Assembly (NCBI GenBank): GCA_947652855.1
Contig: CANTEO010000006.1
Span: 1 to 57,819, forward strand
From: an uncultured Roseburia sp.
Lineage (GTDB): Bacteria; Bacillota; Clostridia; Lachnospirales; Lachnospiraceae
Length of the DNA: 57,819 nt
Direction: 5' to 3'
The notes under the pieces are model-generated. The model saw only the letters and a list, made by a program, of their open reading frames with translations, searched no databases and was not told where the DNA came from. Of this stretch, positions 36,752 to 47,000 are shown piece after piece; within the stretch, counting starts at the first letter, position 1, and each line of letters starts with the position of its first letter. The translations under genes and the position numbers were made by a program.

Positions 36752-38488
36752 CTACAGATTTGCCTGCACCAAATCCAGGACTGCCTTGCCCAGCTCTTGG
36801 GCCTTATCTGACGAATCCTGCATGGAGTCCCCTTTCACGCCAATGTAAAACTTCACTTTCGGCTCCGTCCCCGACGGGCGCACGCACACCCACGCGTCGT
36901 CCGTCAGCTCATAATACAGTACATTGGACGATGGCAGCCCCGTTTTTCGCTCTTCCTTCGTCTTCGCGTCCGTGATGACGCCCGTTTTATAGTCGCGCAC
37001 CGCCAAAACCTCATATGCCCCAATCGCCTTCGGCGCATCCTGCCTTAATGTGCTAAGGATTTTTTGTATCTTCTCAAGCCCTTCAATTCCTTTTAAGGTA
37101 ATCGACTCCACATGATCCTGATAGTATCCGTAACGCTCATACAAGCCAATCATCGCGTCCCAAAGCGTCTTGCCCTGCGTCTTATAAAATGCGGCGGCCT
37201 CACATAAGAACATTGCTGCCGCAACCGCGTCCTTATCCCTGGCATACGCGCCAGGCAGGCAGCCGTAGCTTTCTTCCATGCCAAACAAATAAGAGCCTTT
37301 TCCCGTCTTCTCAAACTCCAAGATCTTCTGGCCGATAAACTTAAATCCGGTCAGCACCTCAATTAAGTCCACGCCATAATAGCTTGCGATCGCGTCCGTC
37401 ATATTAGTCGTCACGATGGAGCGGACAAACGCGCCGTCCTCCGGAAGGCTGCCCTTTGTGGCCTTCGTCTGCCCTAAGATGTAATCCCCAATCAGGCAGC
37501 CCGACATATTTCCGGTCAGCATATGATATTCGCCCGTCTGCTGATCCTTGACATACACGCCAAGCCGGTCCGCGTCGGGATCGGTGGCAAGGACAAGATC
37601 CGCGTCCTCTTTTTTTGCAAGGGCAAGGCCAAGCTCATAGGCGGCCGGCGCCTCTGGGTTCGGGTAGCCCACCGTTGGGAAATCCCCGTCTGGCAGCTCC
37701 TGCTCCTTCACCACGAAAACCTTGGTAAAGCCAAGCTCCTTTAAGATCGTGCGCACCGGAATGTTTCCCGTGCCGTGCAGCGGAGTATAGACGATCTTAA
37801 GCGTATCCTTCACCGCGTCAATCGCGTCCTGATGGATCACCAGCTTTTTGATCTCCTCCATATACGGACGGTCAATGTCTTCCCCGATCACAATATAAAG
37901 CCCGTCTTCCTTAGCTTTAGCCTTGTCCATCGTAAGCGCCTTGCCATAATCCGTCACGGCTTTCACCTCTGCCATGATCCCGGTATCATGAGGCGGCGTA
38001 ATCTGCGCGCCGTCTTCCCAATAAACTTTATACCCGTTATATTCCGCAGGGTTATGGCTCGCCGTCACATTGATGCCCGCGATGCATCCAAGCTTACGGA
38101 CAGCGAAAGACAGCTCCGGCGTTGGGCGAAGCGATTCAAACACATACGCCTTAATTCCGTTCGCCGCAAGGCAAAGCGCGGCCTCATCCGCGAATTCCGG
38201 CGACATCCTCCTGGAATCATAAGCGATGGCGACGCCCCTTTCCTGCCCGCCGACGTTTTTGATGTAATTTGCAAGCCCCTGCGTCGCCTTGCGGACGGTA
38301 TAGATGTTCATGCGGTTTGTGCCGGCGCCAATTACGCCGCGCAGGCCCGCCGTCCCAAATTCCAGATCCATGTAGAACCTGTCTTCCATCTCCTTCTCAT
38401 CGCCCTCAATGCCCCTTAGCTCCTCTTTTGTCGCGTCGTCAAAATAGGGGTTTGATACCCACTCCTGATACAGTTCTTTGTAATTCAT
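36752..38488 (-). CDS. pgcA: phospho-sugar mutase (phosphoglucomutase)
   Basis: A 578-residue alpha-D-phosphohexomutase interconverting glucose 1- and 6-phosphate (or related sugar phosphates) for glycogen and surface-polymer synthesis. The four domains are visible: FGTAGLRG near 44, the phosphoserine loop GINVTASHNPAEYNGYK near 137-153, the metal loop ATDPDADRLG near 280-290, the sugar-binding GMEESYGC near 387, and the C-terminal RPSGTEPK near 545. Length and motifs match PgcA of Bacillus. It follows the PEGA lipoprotein gene by 30 bp with no terminator, so they may share a transcript. Confidence 0.95.
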   Translation of the reverse strand: MNYKELYQEWVSNPYFDDATKEELRGIEGDEKEMEDRFYMDLEFGTAGLRGVIGAGTNRMNIYTVRKATQGLANYIKNVGGQERGVAIAYDSRRMSPEFADEAALCLAANGIKAYVFESLRPTPELSFAVRKLGCIAGINVTASHNPAEYNGYKVYWEDGAQITPPHDTGIMAEVKAVTDYGKALTMDKAKAKEDGLYIVIGEDIDRPYMEEIKKLVIHQDAIDAVKDTLKIVYTPLHGTGNIPVRTILKELGFTKVFVVKEQELPDGDFPTVGYPNPEAPAAYELGLALAKKEDADLVLATDPDADRLGVYVKDQQTGEYHMLTGNMSGCLIGDYILGQTKATKGSLPEDGAFVRSIVTTNMTDAIASYYGVDLIEVLTGFKFIGQKILEFEKTGKGSYLFGMEESYGCLPGAYARDKDAVAAAMFLCEAAAFYKTQGKTLWDAMIGLYERYGYYQDHVESITLKGIEGLEKIQKILSTLRQDAPKAIGAYEVLAVRDYKTGVITDAKTKEERKTGLPSSNVLYYELTDDAWVCVRPSGTEPKVKFYIGVKGDSMQDSSDKAQELGKAVLDLVQANL

Positions 38489-38518
38489 ATCCTTCCTCCT
38501 CTTGTTTTATAAAACAGC

Positions 38519-39868
38519 CTACTCATCCCTTAGGTCGTCATAGCTTCTGCCAGGGCTTGAGCCGTTGCCGTCTGAGCCGCCCTCATTCTTATTATTGATG
38601 GATGTCAGCAGGTTATACAGCGTCGTCAAATAATCATCCTGGGATGAGCTGCCGTTATTGTTCCCATTGCCGTTCCCATTCGTATTGTTGTTCGTATTGT
38701 TGTTCGTATTGTTGCTTTGACTGCCTGCATTGCCATTATTGCTGTTACTGTTGTCATTGCCGCCTTCATTTGCTTTCTCGTTTTTCTTCTTTGCCTCTTT
38801 CGGCTTTGCGTTATTCTCAGAGCCCTGTGACGTAAGGGAGATCTCCATCTCCGCTTCCGGTGAGTTTACCACCACTTTCTTTGTAATCGTCTCATACCCC
38901 TCTGCCTCCACCGCGATAGTATGGACGCCGTACCTCACTTCAATCGGGGCCGAATAGTCCGCCTTTTTTCCGTCGATCCAAAGCACGGCCCCTTCCACGC
39001 TCACGTCAAACTTCATTTTACAGATTTTAGGGCCTTCTCCCTTCAGCTCATCTAAGTTTAAGCCAGTCGTTTTGTTCCGCTCAATGACGACCTCCCTGCT
39101 GCCTCCATACCCGTCATTGGCGACTGTCACCAAATACTTCCCTTCTGGAACCTCAAGCTGCATATTGGGGGTCACTTCCCGAAAAATTCTGTCCCCAACG
39201 CAGATAAAGCTGCCCTCAAACAACGTTGTGTTGGCAAGCGCCAGATAGCCGTGTCCCTTTGTGACCGCCAGGGAAATCAGGCTTTGATCCATCCCAACGG
39301 CGCGCAGCACGTCGTCCTCCCCTAACTCGGAGAACTTCACCATTGCGCCGCCCGAAAAAATCTCCATGTCAGGCTCGTAGGCATACTTCGTCTGCCCGAT
39401 GGTAAGCATATGCCGCTCCTCATTTACGGAATAATTCCCAATATCCTCCTGCACCCAGACAGCGTCGGAAAGCTGAATGCAGGAAAGCTCCCCGCTTACG
39501 CCGGAAAGCGAAATCTCCGCCACGTCGCCCGCCTGAAAGGAAGCCGCGGACTTCATGTTTCCATACTTATCCAAAAACCTCGTCCCTGTGCCATATGGAT
39601 ACTGAAATTTCCTGTCTTCCCATACCTCGCTGAAATTCAAAAGCCGCTTCTCTGTATCTACTTTCTCAATGATATATAACGCAGGCGCGGCCTTCTCTTC
39701 CTCTTCTGTCACATCTTCTGACAAAAGCTGCTCCGTCTCCTGCCTTACGATTCCGGTTCCCCTTCTTCCCTGCACGATCCCTTCTCTGGACGAGCCGCCG
39801 CAAGCAGATAAAAGGAGGGCCGCAAACAGCGCCATGATCCAAGCCAAATGCTTCTTTTGTGTCTTCAT
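38519..39868 (-). CDS. PEGA-domain lipoprotein with Asn-rich tail
   Basis: About 449 residues. It has a signal peptide with lipobox LSAC (Cys near 23) and a large extracytoplasmic region of unknown type containing two PEGA-like segments (NMQLEVPEGKYLVTVANDGYGG and GVHTIAVEAEGYETITKKV), a carbohydrate- or surface-associated domain. Next comes a basic spacer and an Asn/Gly/Ser low-complexity stretch encoded by tandem 12-bp repeats, then a short C-terminal helix. I chose the ATG at 39868 because GGAGAG precedes it and the signal peptide then sits at the N-terminus. It probably heads a transcript with pgcA. Function is unknown. Confidence 0.8.
   Translation of the reverse strand: MKTQKKHLAWIMALFAALLLSACGGSSREGIVQGRRGTGIVRQETEQLLSEDVTEEEEKAAPALYIIEKVDTEKRLLNFSEVWEDRKFQYPYGTGTRFLDKYGNMKSAASFQAGDVAEISLSGVSGELSCIQLSDAVWVQEDIGNYSVNEERHMLTIGQTKYAYEPDMEIFSGGAMVKFSELGEDDVLRAVGMDQSLISLAVTKGHGYLALANTTLFEGSFICVGDRIFREVTPNMQLEVPEGKYLVTVANDGYGGSREVVIERNKTTGLNLDELKGEGPKICKMKFDVSVEGAVLWIDGKKADYSAPIEVRYGVHTIAVEAEGYETITKKVVVNSPEAEMEISLTSQGSENNAKPKEAKKKNEKANEGGNDNSNSNNGNAGSQSNNTNNNTNNNTNGNGNGNNNGSSSQDDYLTTLYNLLTSINNKNEGGSDGNGSSPGRSYDDLRDE
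38681..38714. repeat. 12-bp tandem repeat (about 2.8 copies) inside the PEGA lipoprotein gene
   Basis: The unit CGTATTGTTGTT repeats at 38681, 38693 and 38705 without change. It encodes an NTNN-type run; the unit length is a multiple of three, so copy-number changes would lengthen or shorten the Asn-rich linker without breaking the frame. Confidence 0.85.
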
Positions 39869-39952
39869 GCCATCTCTCCAAACTCTATTCCAGTCATTCA
39901 CAGGCTCCTAAGCGCCGCTTATGCCCATTGCATTCACAGTGACATCTCCCGC

Positions 39953-40975
39953 TTATGTCATCATACCACATTCTGCCTTGCTTGTGAAATAAAACAGCAG
40001 ATTTAAAAATTGTTTTCTCTGAGCTTCCTGATCCATCACTTTTTCCAGCTTTTCAATGTCCCTTCCGGAAATCCAGGATTTCCGGGAGCTGCTGTAATGG
40101 TTCGCGATTTTCCAAAATTTCTTTGGGTAGGCCAAGCGCAGATAAAGCTGCTCCAGCTCCTCCGGCAGCAATTTCCTCACATTGTCATAAGCCGTAATCA
40201 GCTCAATCCCAAGCCCTGTGCTAAAGTTATGCTTTTCCATAATTTTGCGGACGAAATTCGCCAAATCCTGCACCATGACGTCATAAGACATCTGCTCAAA
40301 ATTAACAAGCGTCCATCCCTCCTGGGAAAAGACGATATTATGCTGATTGCAGTCCCCATGGCAAAGCCCCCACATCCGGCCATACACGCCGTCTTCCAAT
40401 TCCTCCATCTGCCTGCGCAGCCGTTTCGTCACTTCAAGAGCCTGATCCATATAGCTTTCATAAACCTTCATAAAGAGCATCTCAAACTGGTTTTTTTTAT
40501 TTTTATTCCGTATGTAATTCTTTACTTTATTGAGCTCCCTGTTATGCCGCTCATATTCGTTCAGCAAGCTGTTCCTGTCCGCCTTTAAGAACTCTGGGAT
40601 CTCTTTCTCATACTGCTTGGTCAATTTGTGAAATTCCGCCAATTTTCGCACGGCCGTCAATGTGTCGTCCCGGCTCTTCACGTCGCATTCCTTCCCCGGA
40701 TGCCTGGTTTTTAGCAAATAGGAGAGTCCGCTTACCTCATCCTTCGCCATAACCCCGCCGTCCTGCGTCATCATCAGGCGCTCTGTCACAAACCCATGCG
40801 CAGACAAAAACTCTAATAAATCAAATAAAAAAACCGCACGGTCTTTTGAGCCACGGAATTCCTTTAAGAGCATAGCGCCTTTGTCCGTATCACAGTTCAG
40901 GGCTCCGCGTCCTTTTGCTGTGCTTCTAATTTCCACATCATACTGTTCCAGAATCTCTTCTTCCCGATTATACAC
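39953..40975 (-). CDS. CotS-family spore coat/kinase-fold protein
   Basis: About 340 residues with the aminoglycoside phosphotransferase/CotS fold. The N-lobe has MLLKEFRGSKDRAVFLFDLL near 35-55, and the catalytic loop is GLCHGDCNQHNIVF near 205-218 (HGD and N, as in active kinases). The metal aspartate of the usual DFE-type motif appears as NFEQM, so Asp is replaced by Asn and activity is uncertain. CotS proteins are spore-coat components or related kinases. GTG at 40975, with GGAGG seven bases upstream, fits better than the TTG just before it. A sigma-E-like promoter lies 60 bp upstream, consistent with a mother-cell spore gene. Confidence 0.82.
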   Translation of the reverse strand: MYNREEEILEQYDVEIRSTAKGRGALNCDTDKGAMLLKEFRGSKDRAVFLFDLLEFLSAHGFVTERLMMTQDGGVMAKDEVSGLSYLLKTRHPGKECDVKSRDDTLTAVRKLAEFHKLTKQYEKEIPEFLKADRNSLLNEYERHNRELNKVKNYIRNKNKKNQFEMLFMKVYESYMDQALEVTKRLRRQMEELEDGVYGRMWGLCHGDCNQHNIVFSQEGWTLVNFEQMSYDVMVQDLANFVRKIMEKHNFSTGLGIELITAYDNVRKLLPEELEQLYLRLAYPKKFWKIANHYSSSRKSWISGRDIEKLEKVMDQEAQRKQFLNLLFYFTSKAECGMMT

Positions 40976-41037
40976 CAAAACCCCTCCATACGAATCTTTT
41001 GCACTTCATCTACTTAACGTACATTCCGTGTCTTTTA

Positions 41038-41066
41038 AACATATGAAAAGGGTTCCAAAAGTATTC
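41038..41066 (-). promoter_or_regulatory. sigma-E-like promoter of the cotS-like gene
   Basis: Minus strand: GAATACT (41060-41066), a 14-bp spacer, CATATGTT (41038-41045). The -10 keeps CATA and the final T of the sigma-E consensus. Confidence 0.4.
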
Positions 41067-41080
41067 ATGCGAATGCCTTC

Positions 41081-42436
41081 TTATTGCGGACATTCCTGCG
41101 CAGCGCTTCTTTTAAGCTCTTTTGCCTTTGCCGTCAAATATTCTTTTGTGTTTTTTTCGGGGTCTTCCAAAACCTCCTCTAACAGGCTCTTTAAGGCGTC
41201 GCCAAGCGAAGGCCCCGCCGTAAAGCCCGCCGCGATCAGATCCGACCCTCCAACCGCCAGCTCCTTTAACGTAAGGCACTGTTTCTTTTCCAGAATGCTC
41301 CGGTAAAGCTCCTCATACCCGCGTATATACTCTAATTTTTCCGCGCGGAGGAATGCGCTCTGCGCCAAGGCGTCCGCGCGCTTCACGTCAAACATCGCCG
41401 GAAAAGCCTCTGCGCCAATCCGCACAATCGCGCGCCGCACGGCGCGCTCCGACAACGGCGGGTTGTCGTCATGGCCCTCCACAAGCCGGCACACCCTTGC
41501 GATTGTGTCATTGTCAAACTTTAGGCGGCGCATGATCGCGCGCGCCATCCTTGCGCCTTCCTTCGGATGCCCATAAAAATGGTCAAGCCCGTCCTCGCCC
41601 ACCGTTTTGCACGCAGGCTTCGCCACGTCGTGGAGCAGCATCGTTAGGCGCAACGCCTTGTCCTGCCCGACGCATCCCATTGCCTTTATGGAATGCTCCC
41701 CTACCGTCCCGCAGTGATGGGGCGTGTTCTGCCCCGTGCGCATCATTGCGTCAAACTCCGGCAGCACAACGCCTGTCATCCCCGTTTGATACAGCTCCAG
41801 GAATGTCTCAGGATGGCTTGAGCAGATCAGCTTTACAAGCTCCTCCCGAATGCGCTCCGCGCTGATGTTTTTTAGCGTGGGCGCAAGCTCACAAATCGCG
41901 GATTTCGTGTCTGCGTCAATCGCAAACCCAAGCTGCGCCGCAAAGCGCGCCGCCCGCATCATGCGGAGCGCGTCTTCCAAGAACCGCTGCCTTGCCTCGC
42001 CAACGCAGCGGATTTTCTTCTTTTTCAGATCTCCCATGCCGTCAAACGCGTCCACCAGGCCTTCCCCTGGGCGGTACGCCATGGCGTTGATCGTAAAGTC
42101 GCGCCGCTTTAAGTCCTCCAACAGGCTCGGCGTGAACGTGACTTCGCTTGGATGCCTGGAATCCTCGTATTTCCCATCCAGGCGGTACGTCGTCACCTCA
42201 AACGCCTCCCTGCCTATGCACACGGTCACCGTCCCATGCGCGATTCCTGTGTCAATGGTTTTTGGAAACAGCGCCTTAACCTCATTTGGCTTCGCGGAAG
42301 TCGTGACGTCCCAGTCCTCCGGCTCCCTGCCTAATAGGCTGTCGCGTATGCAGCCGCCGACCGCATATGCCTCAAACCCGGCCTGCGCAAATGTATCTAT
42401 GATATGCCTTACCTTCTCTGGCAAAGAGAGCTCCAT
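41081..42436 (-). CDS. cca: CCA tRNA nucleotidyltransferase
   Basis: About 451 residues, class II nucleotidyltransferase that adds or repairs the CCA end of tRNAs. That is needed here because tRNA-Tyr and tmRNA in this window do not encode CCA. The head domain has AVGGCIRDSLLGREPEDWDVTT, with the catalytic DxD (EDWD), near 25-46, then RRDFTINAM near 110 and RFLEDALRMMRAARF near 150. An HD-domain segment (HHCGTVGEHS, LLHDVAKP) follows, as in many Firmicutes Cca proteins. The ATG at 42436 follows GGAGTGG. It lies 20 bp after proS and probably shares its transcript. Confidence 0.95.
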   Translation of the reverse strand: MELSLPEKVRHIIDTFAQAGFEAYAVGGCIRDSLLGREPEDWDVTTSAKPNEVKALFPKTIDTGIAHGTVTVCIGREAFEVTTYRLDGKYEDSRHPSEVTFTPSLLEDLKRRDFTINAMAYRPGEGLVDAFDGMGDLKKKKIRCVGEARQRFLEDALRMMRAARFAAQLGFAIDADTKSAICELAPTLKNISAERIREELVKLICSSHPETFLELYQTGMTGVVLPEFDAMMRTGQNTPHHCGTVGEHSIKAMGCVGQDKALRLTMLLHDVAKPACKTVGEDGLDHFYGHPKEGARMARAIMRRLKFDNDTIARVCRLVEGHDDNPPLSERAVRRAIVRIGAEAFPAMFDVKRADALAQSAFLRAEKLEYIRGYEELYRSILEKKQCLTLKELAVGGSDLIAAGFTAGPSLGDALKSLLEEVLEDPEKNTKEYLTAKAKELKRSAAQECPQ

Positions 42437-42456
42437 CCCAACCACTCCACATCGTT

Positions 42457-43899
42457 TTAATATGCTTTGCCCCAATATACCAGCTTATGCGCCGGCTTGC
42501 CGCAGCAGACGCACACCGGGGAGATTTCCTCCTGATCGCCAAACGGCATGCAGCGCGCCGTCGCGGCGAATTCCTCCTTCAGCGTATCCTCACAGGACTG
42601 GCTTCCGCACCACATCCCGCGGATAAACCCGGGCTTCGTCTGGATGATGTCTCGAAATTCATCATACGAATGCGCGTCATAGATATGCTGATCCCGGTGC
42701 GCCCTCGCCTTTTCAAGCAGATCCGCCTGAACTGCGTCCAGCAGGGCGACGATGGCTTCTTCCAGCGCGTCCAGCTTCACGATCTGTTTTTCCCTGGTGT
42801 CACGGCGCACCAAAACGCACTGGCCCTCCGCCAGATCCTTGGGGCCGATCTCGACGCGAACGGGAATGCCGCGCATCTCCTGCTCCGCAAACTTAAAGCC
42901 CGGGCTTTTTTCCGAGTCATCCACCTTCACGCGGACGCCCGCCGCCTTTAAGCGGCCCGCAAGCTCTGCGGCTTTTTCCAGAACGCCCTCCTTATGCTGC
43001 TGGATCGGGATGACCGCCACTTGAGCCGGCGCAATTTTGGGAGGCAGCACAAGGCCGGAGTCATCCCCATGCACCATGATGATCGCCCCAATCAGGCGCG
43101 TCGTCACGCCCCAGGAGGTCTGATGCACATACTGAAGCTTGTTCTCTTTGTCGGTATACTGAATGCCGAACGCCTTCGCGAAGCCGTCCCCGAAGTTGTG
43201 GCTGGTGCCGGACTGCAAAGCCTTGCCGTCGTGCATCAATGCCTCAATCGTATAGGTCGCCTCCGCCCCGGCAAACTTCTCCTTTTCCGTCTTTTTGCCG
43301 CGCACCACAGGCATGGCCAGGACTTCCTCACAGAAATCGGCATAGACGTTCAGCATCTGAACGGTCCGCTCCTCGGCCTCCTCGGCCGTCGCATGGGCCG
43401 TATGCCCCTCCTGCCACAGAAATTCCCTGGAGCGAAGGAACGGGCGCGTCTCTTTTTCCCAACGGACGACGGAACACCACTGATTGTACACCTTTGGCAA
43501 GTCCCGGTAGGACTGTATGTCATTTTTATAAAAATCACAGAACAGCGTCTCAGACGTCGGGCGCACGCAAAGCCGCTCCTGCAGCTCATTCATGCCCCCA
43601 TGCGTCACCCATGCCACCTCCGGCGCAAAGCCCTCCACATGATCCTTTTCTTTATTTAACAGGCTCTCCGGGATAAACATCGGCATATAGACGTTCTCTA
43701 CGCCGGCCTCCTTAAACCTTCTGTCCAGCTCTGCCTGAATATTCTCCCAAATTGCGTATCCGTCCGGCTTTATAATCATGCAGCCCTTGATGGAAGAATA
43801 GTCAATCAGCTCCGCTTTCTTAACGATGTCGGTATACCATTGCGCAAAGTCCTCCTCCATGGAGGTAATGGCTTCCACTAATTTCTTCTCTTTTGGCAT
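42457..43899 (-). CDS. proS: prolyl-tRNA synthetase (short, archaeal/eukaryal type)
   Basis: A 480-residue ProRS of the compact type without the editing insertion of the long bacterial form. Class II motif 2 lies near 150-165 (WEKETRPFLRSREFLWQEGHTAH), motif 3 is in GTTRLIG-like GVTTRLIGAIIMVHGDD near 258, the anticodon-binding domain follows, and the C-terminal zinc-like domain has CGSQSC and CVCCGK and ends in Tyr, as in this type. The Clostridia often carry this form. A TTGACA/TACAAT promoter lies 40 bp upstream and no T-box leader was found. It is followed closely by cca, making a tRNA-function operon. Confidence 0.96.
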   Translation of the reverse strand: MPKEKKLVEAITSMEEDFAQWYTDIVKKAELIDYSSIKGCMIIKPDGYAIWENIQAELDRRFKEAGVENVYMPMFIPESLLNKEKDHVEGFAPEVAWVTHGGMNELQERLCVRPTSETLFCDFYKNDIQSYRDLPKVYNQWCSVVRWEKETRPFLRSREFLWQEGHTAHATAEEAEERTVQMLNVYADFCEEVLAMPVVRGKKTEKEKFAGAEATYTIEALMHDGKALQSGTSHNFGDGFAKAFGIQYTDKENKLQYVHQTSWGVTTRLIGAIIMVHGDDSGLVLPPKIAPAQVAVIPIQQHKEGVLEKAAELAGRLKAAGVRVKVDDSEKSPGFKFAEQEMRGIPVRVEIGPKDLAEGQCVLVRRDTREKQIVKLDALEEAIVALLDAVQADLLEKARAHRDQHIYDAHSYDEFRDIIQTKPGFIRGMWCGSQSCEDTLKEEFAATARCMPFGDQEEISPVCVCCGKPAHKLVYWGKAY

Positions 43900-43939
43900 G
43901 GCTTCTTTCCTTTCTTTGCTGTCGTAGTCATTGAAAAAT

Positions 43940-43969
43940 ATTGTAGACTGTAGCGTTTTGGTTTGTCAA
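43940..43969 (-). promoter_or_regulatory. promoter of proS-cca
   Basis: Minus strand: perfect TTGACA (43964-43969), 18-bp spacer, TACAAT (43940-43945), 41 bp before the proS start, leaving no room for a T-box. Confidence 0.75.
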
Positions 43970-44052
43970 GCGTTTTCGCCTGAATCCATGGAAATGCGCA
44001 GCGTCACACTGTGCGCCGCCCCTTTCCCGGCTTTCTCCGACCGTTTCCTGCG

Positions 44053-47000
44053 TCACTGACGGTTCATCTGCTCTATGAATTCCGCGGCGTCGTCCGGAGC
44101 GTCATCCATGGAGTCATCCCCTACGTCCACGACCTTCACTTCCTTACGGTAAAGGATGTCATACATCACCGGGACAATGAACATCGTCATGAACGTCGCG
44201 TAAAATAAGCCCCCGGCCACGACAAGCGCCATGCCGCGCCCAAGCTCGCTGGCCGCGTCTTTGCTGAACACCATGGCAAGCATAGCCAGGATTGTTGTGA
44301 ACGCCGTCATCAAAATCGGGCGCATACGTGTCTTCCCGGTCGCCACAAGCGCGTCCCTTCGCTCCATCCCGCCAACGCGAAGCTGATTTGTGTAATCGAC
44401 AAATACGATGCCGTTGTTCACGACCGTCCCCATCAATACTAAAAAGCCCATCAGCGTAATCAGCGACATCTGCTCTCCCGTCATAAGCATCGTAAGCAGG
44501 CCGCCCGTAAAGGCCAGCGGCACAGTAAAGATGACGATGAACGGGGACAGAAGGCTCTGGAACTGCGCCACCATCACCAGGTAAATCAGCAGGAACCCAA
44601 GCAGAAGCAGCTTTCCCATCTGCTCCATCATGTCCGTCGTATTGGACGTCTCGCCGCCAAATGTAACGCTGTAGCCCTCCGGCATCTCATATTCCTCCAG
44701 AAGCTCCTCCACTTCCCTGGATAGGATAGTCGTGTTGTACCCTTCCATCGTCTCCGCCGTCACGCTCATCTGGCGCTCTCCATTCGAACGGTCAATGCCT
44801 GCCACGCTGTCGCCATATTCTAGCATCGCGAACTCGCTTAGCTTGTGCGTCTCCGTCACTGCCTTGCCCTGGTCATCCGTCTTCTGCGTCTCAAATTCCA
44901 TGTCCATCAGGTTTTCTTTTGTCAAAAGATCCGTCTCATCCACGATCACCACGTCCATGTCAGCTTCGTCCACTTTCATCTCCACCGCCGTCTTGTCGGT
45001 CGTGAGGCGCTCGGAAATGTCGCCGTAAATCTGCGCCCCGGTTAAGCCAAGACGCATGGACGCATCCTTGTCAATGTTCAGGTGAATCTCTTCTTTCGCC
45101 TCTTCCTGCCCATTGCTGACATTCGCAAAGCCCTCTATGCCCTCTAACATTCCCACAAGATCTTCGCTGACTGTAAGCAGGGTATCCAGATCCGCCCCAT
45201 GAATGTCTAGCTGAAGCCCGCTGCCTAACATCTCTTCCATTTCGCCCATCATGGAATTGGACACCGCGACCTCACAATCTATCTCTTTCGTAGTTTCTAA
45301 AATTGCGTCGCAAATCTCCTCTACCTGCGCCTTGCTGCCATAGTCCTCGGCTGGAAGCACATAGCAGGTGAAGCTCCCGTAATTGTCTTCAGAGCCTTGC
45401 GCCATGCCGCCCATTAAGCCTGCGGAGCTGCCCGCGTCCATCACGCCGACATAGCCCACGCCTTCCACCTTTAAAATCGCGTCCATCACATCGTCCGCTT
45501 TTTGGTAAGCCGTCTCCTTGTCATCGTCTTCGGGCATCGTCATGTTCACTGAAATCTGATCGCTGCCCATGTTTGGGATCAGCACAATGCCCATCTTTAA
45601 GACGGCGGCGATGCAGATTGCAAGAAGCGCCACGGATATGCCAAGCGGAACCAGCTTAATCCGAAGGCAGAATTCCAGAGCCTTCGCATACACCTCCTGA
45701 ATTCTGTCAAAAATGCGGCGCTGCTTCGGCTTTGCGTTTTGAAGCATCGCGGAGCCCATCGTAGGCACAACTGTCAATGCGACTGCCAAAGAAGCCATTA
45801 GGGCAAACGTAATCGTCAATGCAAATGGCAGCATCAAATCCCGAACCATCCCTGTCGTAAACACCATCGGGAAAAACACGCAGATCGTCGTAAGCGTAGA
45901 GGCGATAATCGCGCCCGCCACCTGCTTCGCCCCCTGCACCGCGGCGCGCGGGGCATTGAGCCCGCGATAGCGCAGGCGGTAAATATTCTCAATGACGACA
46001 ATGGAATTATCTACCAGCATCCCGACCGCCAAAGACAGGCCGGACAGCGACATCATATTGATGGACAGGCCGGAAAAAAACATAATGACGATCGCAGTCA
46101 GCACGCTGAACGGGATGCTGAACGCCACGACAAGCGTCGGCCTTACGTCCATCAGGAAAATAGCAAGGATAAAAATAGCCAAAAGCGCCCCAATCACCAT
46201 GCTTGAGACGATGCTTTGAATTATCATTGCGATATAGTCGCCCTGATCCACCAGGGGCGTAATGTTCAGATCCGGGTATTCCTCGCCCAGCTCTTCAATT
46301 GCGGCTTTGCACGCCTTAGACACATCGCTCGTCCCGGCTGTGCTGCCCTTATAAATGGAAAGTATGATGCCTGCGTCGCCATTGACCTTGGCATAAGCGT
46401 CCCCAACATTGTCAATCGTCGTAAGATCCGCCACGTCGCTTAAATGGATGTCGCCGATATCGTCAATTTCGCATAAAACCATCTTTTCCAAATCTTCTAC
46501 GGAATCATAGCTCTCGCCCACTTTTAGGAGCCATTGCTTATCGTCCTTATCGTCAAGGTATCCGGCGGGCATGGAGAAATTCTGCGCGTAAATCATGCCG
46601 GAAAGCGCCTCAAGCGTAAGCATCTGATTGATGTTGGCATTTTTACGCGCCTCCTTCACGGAATCCTGATACGTCTTATTCGCGTCCTCAAGCTCCTCCT
46701 GCGCCTCCTCCATTGCAGTCTTCGCCGCCGCAATCTGCGCGCTGCCAGAGCCAAAGCCCGCCGCCGCCGCGATTTTCCCAGACTCCGCCTGCTTGTACGC
46801 GTCGTCAATCGCGGCCATCTGCCCCTCTACCTGCTTTAAGACTTCCTCGGCCACCTTGATCTCAACGTCAAGGTTCGCAAGCTCCGTCTCAATTTGAGGC
46901 AGGCGCACGTTCACAATCTCCTGAAGCTGCTTTAACGTCTTCTTGTCCAGGCCCTTCGCCTGCGCCGCCATGCTTTTATCTATCTGTGAATCCGGCATTG

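Noticed and set aside
38641..38714. CRISPR-like or satellite array
   Set aside because: The 12-bp repeats have no spacers and are in-frame coding repeats of an Asn-rich linker.
42994..43659. 221-codon plus-strand frame inside proS
   Set aside because: Shadow of the conserved synthetase; composition (Arg/His/Leu-rich) typical of antisense frames.
43900..44052. T-box leader for proS
   Set aside because: The promoter lies only about 40 bp before the start, leaving no space for a T-box, and no T-box sequence was seen.
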